A stretch of 32,759 nucleotides of DNA from an uncultured Lachnospiraceae bacterium (lineage in GTDB: Bacteria; Bacillota; Clostridia; Lachnospirales; Lachnospiraceae): NCBI GenBank assembly GCA_946630825.1, contig CAMOZG010000005.1:1-32759 (forward strand). Direction: 5' to 3'. Both the position numbers and the translations under genes were made by a program. This document shows positions 17,642 to 24,663 of this stretch, piece after piece (the first letter of the stretch is position 1; each line of letters opens with the position of its first letter). The notes under the pieces were generated by a model. It saw only the letters and a list, made by a program, of their open reading frames with translations. It searched no databases and was not told the DNA's origin.

Positions 17642-18082
17642 CTAAAAGGGAACCTTGTCCTCACCGGAGATCTCGGGAATGTTCATAAAATCATCTCCCG
17701 CATCCGAACCGGGAAGGGGCTGACCCTCACCTGAAGGAATATAGGGGGCATTGCCCTCCTGGGCTCTCTTGCTCTCTGCAAATTCTATGGAATTTGCTAC
17801 AAAGTTGAACCCATAAACCTTCCTGCCGTCCTTGTCGGTGTAATTGTCGTTGCGAACCTCTCCTTCCATAAGGATCTTGGTTCCTTTACGCAGATACTTC
17901 TCGACAAACTCTCCCTGTTTGCCAAAGGCGGTGCAGTTGAAAAAGTCCGCCTCAGGATCTCCATCCCTTTTGAAGCGCCTGTCCACAGCTATGGAAAACT
18001 TGGCTACAGCCGTATTACTGGCTCCACCGTAGCGCACCTCAGGGTCACGGGTAAGTCTGCCCATAAATATTACTTTATTCAT
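17642..18082 (-). CDS. ssb: Single-stranded DNA-binding protein
   Basis: MNKVIFMGRLTRDPEVRYG...KFSIAVDRRF...FFNCTAFGKQGEFVEKYLRKG...; acidic tail ending DKVPF. Confidence 0.97.
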   Translation of the reverse strand: MNKVIFMGRLTRDPEVRYGGASNTAVAKFSIAVDRRFKRDGDPEADFFNCTAFGKQGEFVEKYLRKGTKILMEGEVRNDNYTDKDGRKVYGFNFVANSIEFAESKRAQEGNAPYIPSGEGQPLPGSDAGDDFMNIPEISGEDKVPF

Positions 18083-18144
18083 ATGCTCGTTCTCCTATTC
18101 TGATGAGCTTTATCGGGATCCCTCGGGATGCCGATAATCAAACA

Positions 18145-18435
18145 TTAGTCCTCATCTTTGCGAACGATCAGAAAACGAAGAAGATTGTCCATAATGCGGA
18201 CACGGCTCTCGATCTCAGCCGGTGCCTCGGGCTCTGCTTCGAACTGAATGAAGTAATAAAAGCCCTCGTCCATCTTCTGGATCTCGTAAGCAAGTTTCTT
18301 CTTGCCCCACTCCTCGACCTCAGACACAGTGCCACCGAAGCGGGTGATGTAACCCTTCGCCTTTTCAATGGTAGCAGCACGTGCATCGTCTTCGATCTTA
18401 GCATTCACGATGAGCGCTAATTCATACTTGTTCAT
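18145..18435 (-). CDS. rpsF: 30S ribosomal protein S6
   Basis: MNKYELALIVNAKIEDD...GGTVSEVEEWGKKKLAYEIQKMDEGFYYFIQFEA; SD AGGAGG upstream of ATG at 18435. Confidence 0.97.
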   Translation of the reverse strand: MNKYELALIVNAKIEDDARAATIEKAKGYITRFGGTVSEVEEWGKKKLAYEIQKMDEGFYYFIQFEAEPEAPAEIESRVRIMDNLLRFLIVRKDED

Positions 18436-18461
18436 TTCTCTACCTCCTTTTGGTCTAATGG

Positions 18462-18495
18462 CCTCCCAATCACATGACTTTCGTCCTGTGGGAAG
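18462..18495 (-). promoter_or_regulatory. Structured 5' leader hairpin upstream of rpsF (candidate S6:S18 autoregulatory leader)
   Basis: Minus strand CTTCCCA...TGGGAGG 7-bp stem enclosing GAC-GAAA-GTC, between promoter and SD. The conserved CCG bulge was not identified with certainty. Confidence 0.4.
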
Positions 18496-18525
18496 CAAGG
18501 ATATATTTATATACCACGAGTCGCT

Positions 18526-18554
18526 ATTTTAACACGGTTTTTTGCCATTTTCAA
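18526..18554 (-). promoter_or_regulatory. Sigma-A promoter of rpsF-ssb-rpsR operon
   Basis: TTGAAA (18549-18554), 17-nt spacer, TAAAAT (18526-18531). Confidence 0.75.
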
Positions 18555-18610
18555 GTAATTTTTAAAAAAGTTTAACTATTTTTAACCTTTATAAAGCCTG
18601 CCGTACTCCG

Positions 18611-19570
18611 TCACATGGTTCCCCTGATGCAGATGTAAACGAGATATACGGCATACATGGCAAGCATGATAATACCTTCTTTTTTTGACAGCTCTCTTTT
18701 CGTTTTGGAAAAAATCCATACCACCAGTGAAAATACCAGCAGTATCACAATATCCAATATATTGTTGGTCAAAAAGGTTATGGGTGAAATGGCAGATGCC
18801 ACACCTAAGATCATAAGTACATTAAATACATTTGATCCGACCACGTTACCCACAGCCATGTCCAGCTCACCTTTTTTGGCAGCCACCACTGATGTCACAA
18901 GCTCGGGAAGTGAGGTGCCGCATGCCACTATGGTAAGTCCTATGAGTGTCTGTGAGAGTCCAAAGGCGGTGGCAATATCCACTGAAGAATTAACCACAAA
19001 GTCTCCGCCGAATTTAATAGCTGCCACTCCGCCTATTATATAAACTATGGCAAGCACCGTGGGGATATCCTTTACCTCTTCATCATCATCTTTTGCCGCA
19101 GATGCAGCCCTGGCTTTAAGGGCTGATTGCACCTGATACACGATAAAGCCTATGAATGCACCCAAAAGTATGAATCCATCTGTCCTGCCCAGCTCCATAC
19201 CTATGATGCCCATTACCAAAAGCACTATCTCGCAGATCACGGAAAAGGGAAAATCCCTTTTTAGGGTCTGCTCTCCCACAACCATCACATTCATAAGCGC
19301 TGAGCAACCCAGCACCACCATGAGATTGAAGATGTTAGAGCCAACCACATTACTGACTGAAAGCTCATTATTGCCACCGATCGAAGCAGTGACTGATACT
19401 GCAAGCTCGGGAAGGGATGTACCCATTGCCACAATGGTAAGTCCGATAATCAGGCTTGGAACCTTAAGCTTACTCGCCACTGCAGAGGCACCATCCACGA
19501 AAAAGTCCGCTCCCTTTATCAGAAGAACAAATCCCAGTATCAAAAAAATTATTGTTGATATGCTTATCAT
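18611..19570 (-). CDS. Calcium/sodium antiporter, YrbG/CaCA family
   Basis: Two inverted-repeat halves with VGLTIVAMGTSLPELAVSV...GNNELSVSNVVGSNIFN and IGLTIVACGTSLPELVTSVVAAKKGELDMAVGNVVGSNVFN. Confidence 0.95.
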   Translation of the reverse strand: MISISTIIFLILGFVLLIKGADFFVDGASAVASKLKVPSLIIGLTIVAMGTSLPELAVSVTASIGGNNELSVSNVVGSNIFNLMVVLGCSALMNVMVVGEQTLKRDFPFSVICEIVLLVMGIIGMELGRTDGFILLGAFIGFIVYQVQSALKARAASAAKDDDEEVKDIPTVLAIVYIIGGVAAIKFGGDFVVNSSVDIATAFGLSQTLIGLTIVACGTSLPELVTSVVAAKKGELDMAVGNVVGSNVFNVLMILGVASAISPITFLTNNILDIVILLVFSLVVWIFSKTKRELSKKEGIIMLAMYAVYLVYICIRGTM

Positions 19571-19580
19571 CCCGTTCCTC

Positions 19581-20804
19581 CTATTTAAGCACTACCCTGC
19601 AAAACTTTTTCTTGCCCTTTTTCAAGATAAATTCCTCATCAAAAGCCCCTTTGTCAAAAACAGCCTTTACATCCGAAACCTTTTCACCGTTTACAAGGAC
19701 GCCTCCCTGGTCCACAGCCTGACGTGCCTCATTTTTGGACTTGGTAAGACCGGACTCCACTAAAAGGGTAAGTATGCCTATGCTTCCATCCGTAAAACTG
19801 TCCTCGGATATCTCTGCTTCGGGCATATCCTGGGCGCTGCCGCCGCCGGCGAAAAGTGACTTGGCTGCGCTTTCGGCTTTTTTCGCTTCATCCTCTCCGT
19901 GAACTAAGGAAGTAAGCTCGTAGGCAAGGATCTGCTTTGCCTCATTAAGCTTGGCACCTTCCCACTTGTCCATCTCGTCTATCTGCTCTAAAGGTAAAAA
20001 TGTAAGCATCCTGATACACTTAAGCACATCCGCATCAGCCACATTTCTCCAATACTGGTAAAAATCGTAGGGAGTGGTCTTGTCAGGATCCAGCCACACA
20101 GCTCCGGACTGGGTCTTGCCCATCTTTTTACCCTCGGAATTCAAAAGCAGGGTTATGGTCATGGCATAGGCATCCTTACCCAGCTTTCTGCGGATCAGCT
20201 CTGTGCCTGCCAGCATATTGGACCACTGATCGTCTCCGCCGAACTCCATATTGCAGCCATAATCCTGATACAGACGATAAAAATCATATGCCTGCATTAT
20301 CATGTAGTTAAACTCAAAAAATGTCAGACCTTTTTCCATGCGCTGCTTGTAGCACTCAGCCGCCAGCATACGGTTTACTGAAAAATGAGCCCCTATGTCC
20401 CTTAACATCTCTATATAGTTCAGATCCAAAAGCCAGTCCGCATTATTCACCATCATGGCTTTATCCTCGCCAAATTCTATAAACCGGCTCATCTGCTTTT
20501 TAAAGCATTCAATATTGTGATTGATGGTATCCACCGTCATCATCTGGCGCATATCCGTCCGCCCTGATGGATCACCTATCATGCCGGTTCCCCCGCCTAA
20601 AAGGGCAATGGGCTTATTTCCCGCCATCTGGAGTCTCTTCATCAGACAAAGTGCCATGAAGTGACCCACATGAAGAGAGTCGGCAGTGGGGTCAAAGCCG
20701 ATATAAAAGGTGGCTCCTCCCGTATTTATCAATTCCCGTATCTCAGGCTCATCAGTCACCTGGGCTATCAGACCTCTTGCCACCAGTTCTTCATAAATAG
20801 TCAT
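19581..20804 (-). CDS. tyrS: Tyrosyl-tRNA synthetase
   Basis: [16 protein letters not shown] (HVGH), [28 protein letters not shown]-terminal S4 domain [26 protein letters not shown]. Confidence 0.97.
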   Translation of the reverse strand: MTIYEELVARGLIAQVTDEPEIRELINTGGATFYIGFDPTADSLHVGHFMALCLMKRLQMAGNKPIALLGGGTGMIGDPSGRTDMRQMMTVDTINHNIECFKKQMSRFIEFGEDKAMMVNNADWLLDLNYIEMLRDIGAHFSVNRMLAAECYKQRMEKGLTFFEFNYMIMQAYDFYRLYQDYGCNMEFGGDDQWSNMLAGTELIRRKLGKDAYAMTITLLLNSEGKKMGKTQSGAVWLDPDKTTPYDFYQYWRNVADADVLKCIRMLTFLPLEQIDEMDKWEGAKLNEAKQILAYELTSLVHGEDEAKKAESAAKSLFAGGGSAQDMPEAEISEDSFTDGSIGILTLLVESGLTKSKNEARQAVDQGGVLVNGEKVSDVKAVFDKGAFDEEFILKKGKKKFCRVVLK

Positions 20805-20845
20805 TACATCATCTCCTTATATCCATTCAAATAACGTCAGTGTGT

Positions 20846-20874
20846 AGTATAATGGATTTTCCCTCAAGATGCAA
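20846..20874 (-). promoter_or_regulatory. Sigma-A promoter of tyrS
   Basis: TTGCAT (20869-20874), 17-nt spacer, TATACT (20846-20851); leader ~40 nt, too short for a T-box. Confidence 0.65.
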
Positions 20875-20969
20875 CGAACTTATGAATAGTATTCCGTCTG
20901 TTCATTGCAGGATTTTTATGATATCATAGATAAAGTTCTACAGATCATTTAGTAAGGGGGATAAACATA

Positions 20970-22382
20970 ATGAGAAAAACAAAGATTATCTGTACCATAG
21001 GTCCAGCCTGTGAGGATGAAGAGACTCTCACCAGACTCTGTGAAGCAGGCATGAATGTCGCCAGACTTAATTTTTCCCACGGCAACCACGAAGAGCATCT
21101 GGCTAAAATAAATATGATTAAAAAGGTACGTCAAAAGCTGGGTATGCCCATCTCAATCATGCTTGATACCAAGGGACCCGAATACAGGGTGGGAACCTTT
21201 GCCGATAAAAAGGCGACCATCAAAGATGGCGACAGATTCGTATTTACCACCGAGGACATAACCGGAGATGAGACCCGGGTATCCGTAAACTATAAGGATC
21301 TGCCAAAGGAGGTCTCCATAGGGGATCGGATCCTGGTAAATAACGGACTTTTGATCTTTGAAATAAAGGAGATAAACGACACGGATATCATCTGCGACAC
21401 CATAGTTGGGGGAGTAATTTCAGATAAAAAGAGCATGAATTTCCCCGGCCATGTGATGAAGGGCGAATACCTCAGCGAAGCCGACAAATCCGACATACTC
21501 TTTGGCATAGAAAATGACATTGACTTTATAGCTGCTTCATTTGTATCCACCAGGGATGATATCCTATCCCTGAGGAAATTCATTGATGAAAACGGCGGCA
21601 GCGAGATCGACCTGATCGCCAAAATAGAAAACCAGTCCGGTGTGGATAATATAGATGAGATATGCGAGATAGCCGACGGCATATTGGTAGCCAGAGGTGA
21701 TCTGGGTGTGGAGATACCCTATGTGGAGCTTCCCGCCGTGCAAAAGCACCTCATTAAAAGATGCCGCCTCTTGGGAAAGCGGGTCATAACAGCCACAGAG
21801 ATGCTGGAGTCCATGATCACAAATCCCAGACCCACCAGGGCAGAGATCTCAGATGTGGCAAATGCAGTATATGACGGTGCATCCGCCATCATGCTTTCAG
21901 GAGAGACCGCTTCCGGCAGATTCCCGGTGGAAGCCCTTATGACCATGGCAGAGATCGCAGCATACACCGAGGAGGACATAGATTACAAAAAGCGCTACCA
22001 GGATACTGACTATGTGATAAAAAACAATCTGGATGCGGTATCACATTCCACCTGCGCCATGGCAATAGACACCAAGGCAAAGGGTATAGTGATAAGTTCC
22101 CTGTCAGGGGTCACCGTCCGTATGGTCAGCCGTTTTCGTGCCCCGGTGGATATCATAGGTATGACCACCAATGAAAAAGCATGGCGAAAGCTTAATTTAA
22201 GCTGGGGTGTCATCCCTGTAATGAGCGAGGAATTCACCTCTGTGGATGTGATGTTTTATCAGGCAAAAAAGCTGGCTAAGGAAGTCCTGGATCTGAAAGA
22301 GGGGGACAATGTGATCCTCACCGGCGGACAGATAAGCGGCAAATCCGGCAACACCAACACCATACGCCTCGAAGTCATCTGA
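20970..22382 (+). CDS. pyk: Pyruvate kinase (470 aa, no extra C-terminal PEP-utilizer domain)
   Basis: MRKTKIICTIGPACEDEETL...GMNVARLNFSHGNHEEH...MLDTKGPEYRVGT...ATEMLESMITNPRPTRAEISDVANAVYDGASAIMLSGETASGRFPVEAL. Confidence 0.97.
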   Translation: MRKTKIICTIGPACEDEETLTRLCEAGMNVARLNFSHGNHEEHLAKINMIKKVRQKLGMPISIMLDTKGPEYRVGTFADKKATIKDGDRFVFTTEDITGDETRVSVNYKDLPKEVSIGDRILVNNGLLIFEIKEINDTDIICDTIVGGVISDKKSMNFPGHVMKGEYLSEADKSDILFGIENDIDFIAASFVSTRDDILSLRKFIDENGGSEIDLIAKIENQSGVDNIDEICEIADGILVARGDLGVEIPYVELPAVQKHLIKRCRLLGKRVITATEMLESMITNPRPTRAEISDVANAVYDGASAIMLSGETASGRFPVEALMTMAEIAAYTEEDIDYKKRYQDTDYVIKNNLDAVSHSTCAMAIDTKAKGIVISSLSGVTVRMVSRFRAPVDIIGMTTNEKAWRKLNLSWGVIPVMSEEFTSVDVMFYQAKKLAKEVLDLKEGDNVILTGGQISGKSGNTNTIRLEVI

Positions 22383-22405
22383 TGCAGTGACAGGGTTCAT
22401 TATCA

Positions 22406-22434
22406 TTGAATATGACTTTGCATTGTGATAGAAT
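22406..22434 (+). promoter_or_regulatory. Sigma-A promoter for the small Cys-rich protein gene
   Basis: TTGAAT (22406-22411), 17-nt spacer, TAGAAT (22429-22434). Confidence 0.6.
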
Positions 22435-22467
22435 GATTCATATTGATACACTAACAGGAGTTAAATC

Positions 22468-22668
22468 ATGGCAGCTATAGAAGAGCTTACCCTGCTTTGC
22501 CAGGGCTGTGGCAGAAAATTCAATATATCACAGCAGGAATACGATCGCATGCTTACTTTGGATATCACCAAGCCCATATTCTGCTCTACCAAATGTGCCA
22601 TGCACGGCTGGGATCCGGTAGCCATTTACTTAGGACGGGTCAGAGCCCAAAAATCTGAAGAGCAATAA
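22468..22668 (+). CDS. Small (66 aa) conserved-looking protein with CxxC...CxxxC motif, function unknown
   Basis: ATG with SD AGGAG, own promoter and terminator; LLCQGCGRKFNISQQEYDRM...PIFCSTKCAMHGWDP. Confidence 0.75.
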   Translation: MAAIEELTLLCQGCGRKFNISQQEYDRMLTLDITKPIFCSTKCAMHGWDPVAIYLGRVRAQKSEEQ

Positions 22669-22673
22669 AATAA

Positions 22674-22706
22674 CGGCAGGCTTTTTAGCCTGCCGCTTTT
22701 ATTTTG
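22674..22706. terminator. Bidirectional rho-independent terminator between convergent small ORF and galK
   Basis: CGGCAGGC-TTTTTA-GCCTGCCG with T-rich tract on plus and matching T-rich tract on minus. Confidence 0.85.
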
Positions 22707-22711
22707 TCCTT

Positions 22712-23884
22712 TTATCTTATCCTGTGGGCGCCGTCTCCTATATCAACCACATAAAACTCAGGATCTATTCCTGTCTTTTCCTTGTAGATCCTGCCAAGAG
22801 TGTCCTTAAAGGTATCCACCGCTTCATTTTTTACTATACTTACTGTGCAGCCGCCGAATCCGCCGCCGGTAATACGGGAGCCTATCACTCCGTCTATCTT
22901 CCATGCCTCCTCAGCCAAGATATCACACTCCTGACATGAAGTCTCATAGTCATCCCGGAGGGATACATGGGATTCATTCATAAGCTTTCCAAAGGTCGTG
23001 ATGTCATTAGATTTAAGAGCCTCTACCGCCCTTAAGGTACGGCGGTTTTCATATACGGCATGCTTTGCCCTGTTACGGCACTTTTCATCTGTGATAACAG
23101 ACTTATTCGCCTCAAAGGTCTCCTCGTCTAAATCTCCGAGGGTTTCTATATCACATACACTCTGAAGCTGCTTTAAGGCGGTGGCACATTCGCTTCGTCT
23201 GGTATTGTATTCGGAATTCACCAGGCTGTGCTTCACCTTGCTGTTTGTGATAACGATCTTGGCATCAGGAAGCTTGATATTGGCATATTCAAAGGAGAGA
23301 TCGCTGGTATCCAAAAAGATGGCGCAATCCTTTTTCCCCATAGCCACAGCGAACTGATCCATGATGCCGCAGTTCATACCGTTGAAATTATTCTCGGAAT
23401 ACTGACCGATCAAAGCCAGATCAGTCATGGTCAGATCATCAAACCCATAGAGGTCACACAATATGGTACCTGTTAAAACCTCAAGGGAAGCAGAGGATGA
23501 AAGCCCTGAGCCATTGGGAATATTACCCCAGATCGCCATCTCAAAGCCACTGTCCAGACTTTTTCCACGATCCTCGCCAAATGCCCACACCACTCCAAGA
23601 GGATAGTTAGCCCAATTATAGGCTTTATCGTATGAAAGATCCTTAAGAGAAACCTCTACTACATCTGCATCCTTAATATTGGCGGAATAAAAACGGATCT
23701 TGTCATCATCCCTCTTTCTTGCCACACCATAGGTGCCTATGGTAAGCGCACAGGGAAAGACATGACCGCCGTTATAGTCGGTGTGCTCACCGATCAGATT
23801 CACACGACCGGGAGAAAAATACTCTCTGACACCCTCAGTGTCACCGTAGACTTTGCCGAATTCGGCTAAAAGATCAAATTCCAT
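22712..23884 (-). CDS. galK: Galactokinase
   Basis: EYFSPGRVNLIGEHTDYNGGHVFPCAL, GLSSSASLEVLTG, MNCGIMDQFAVAMGK, GSRITGGGFGGCTVSIV; ATG at 23884 with SD GGAGGG. Confidence 0.97.
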   Translation of the reverse strand: MEFDLLAEFGKVYGDTEGVREYFSPGRVNLIGEHTDYNGGHVFPCALTIGTYGVARKRDDDKIRFYSANIKDADVVEVSLKDLSYDKAYNWANYPLGVVWAFGEDRGKSLDSGFEMAIWGNIPNGSGLSSSASLEVLTGTILCDLYGFDDLTMTDLALIGQYSENNFNGMNCGIMDQFAVAMGKKDCAIFLDTSDLSFEYANIKLPDAKIVITNSKVKHSLVNSEYNTRRSECATALKQLQSVCDIETLGDLDEETFEANKSVITDEKCRNRAKHAVYENRRTLRAVEALKSNDITTFGKLMNESHVSLRDDYETSCQECDILAEEAWKIDGVIGSRITGGGFGGCTVSIVKNEAVDTFKDTLGRIYKEKTGIDPEFYVVDIGDGAHRIR

Positions 23885-23934
23885 AAAAACCCTCCTAAAA
23901 ATAAAGACTCGCTGCCCCAATTATATGCCTGCTA

Positions 23935-24008
23935 TCGGCGTGACAGGATTCGAACCTGCGGCCCCCTGGTCCCAAACCAGGTGCTCTACCAAACTGAGCC
24001 ACACGCCG
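23935..24008 (-). tRNA. tRNA-Pro (anticodon TGG)
   Basis: CGGCGTG TG GCTC...GAGC A CCTGG-TTTGGGA-CCAGG ... GCAGG-TTCGAAT-CCTGT CACGCCG A; CCA not encoded. Confidence 0.96.
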
Positions 24009-24009
24009 A

Positions 24010-24036
24010 ATCGTGACCCACATTATGGGTCACGAT
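24010..24036. repeat. Perfect 11-bp inverted repeat (5-nt loop) directly 5' of tRNA-Pro
   Basis: ATCGTGACCCA-CATTA-TGGGTCACGAT; lies between the promoter and the mature tRNA 5' end. Confidence 0.9.
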
Positions 24037-24048
24037 AAATTCAAAACT

Positions 24049-24077
24049 ATTATAAATTATTATCATCCACTTAGCAA
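24049..24077 (-). promoter_or_regulatory. Sigma-A promoter for tRNA-Pro (and possibly galK)
   Basis: TTGCTA (24072-24077), 17-nt spacer, TATAAT (24049-24054). Confidence 0.7.
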
Positions 24078-24103
24078 GTTGACTTTTATGTAAGTTTTCT
24101 GTC

Positions 24104-24580
24104 TTATACCACTACATCCGCCACGCTGCAGCCGGCAAGGCTTATCAGCTCCTCCGGCGCAATTTCGATCTGAAATCCCACCTTCCCTGCACTTACAAAA
24201 ATATGGTCGTAATTTTTTGCTGTCTCATGAATGAAGGTGGGAAACTGCTTTTTCATGCCAATGGGAGAACACCCCCCATGAACGTACCCCGTCAACGGAA
24301 GCAATTCCTTTTGTTTTATCATGGAAACCGACTTCTCACCGGAGACCCCGGCAGCTTTTTTCAGATCAAGCTCTGCCTCCACCGGAATCACAAAAACGTA
24401 GTAAGCACGGCTCTTCCCCTGTGTCACTAAAGTCTTAAACACCTTCGCCGGATCCTCCCCAAGTATTTTTGCGATCTCCTCCCCGCTCATTGTCGCATCC
24501 GGTTCATATCTGTGACTCTCATAGGGGATCTTTTTCCCATCAAGGAGTCTCATTACATTTGTCTTTTCTTCTTTTTTCAT
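24104..24580 (-). CDS. ybaK: YbaK/EbsC family Cys-tRNA(Pro)/Cys-tRNA(Cys) deacylase
   Basis: VFKTLVTQG...YVFVIPVEAELDLKKAAGVSGEKSVSMI...LTGYVHGGCSPIGMKKQFPTFI...HIFVSAGKVGFQIEIAPEELI. Confidence 0.92.
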   Translation of the reverse strand: MKKEEKTNVMRLLDGKKIPYESHRYEPDATMSGEEIAKILGEDPAKVFKTLVTQGKSRAYYVFVIPVEAELDLKKAAGVSGEKSVSMIKQKELLPLTGYVHGGCSPIGMKKQFPTFIHETAKNYDHIFVSAGKVGFQIEIAPEELISLAGCSVADVVV

Positions 24581-24621
24581 ACCATATACCTATCCCATAT
24601 ATTTCTTCAACACTAAAATAA

Positions 24622-24649
24622 CCCCTTCCATTATCTCTAATGAAAGGGG
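24622..24649 (-). terminator. Rho-independent terminator of lysS
   Basis: Minus strand CCCCTTTCATTA-GAGA-TAATGGAAGGGG followed by TTATTTT. Confidence 0.85.
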
Positions 24650-24663
24650 CACATCAATAGCTT

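Noticed and set aside
19152-19763. 203-aa plus-strand ORF
   Set aside because: Antisense to the CaCA antiporter and tyrS C-terminus; shadow ORF.
20805-20969. Possible T-box riboswitch upstream of tyrS
   Set aside because: A good promoter sits ~40 nt from the start codon and the whole divergent region is only 165 bp; no specifier hairpin or T-box sequence.
23935-24036. tRNA-Pro with adjacent inverted repeat as a phage/ICE attachment site
   Set aside because: No integrase, no direct repeat of the tRNA 3' end and no mobile genes on either side in this window.
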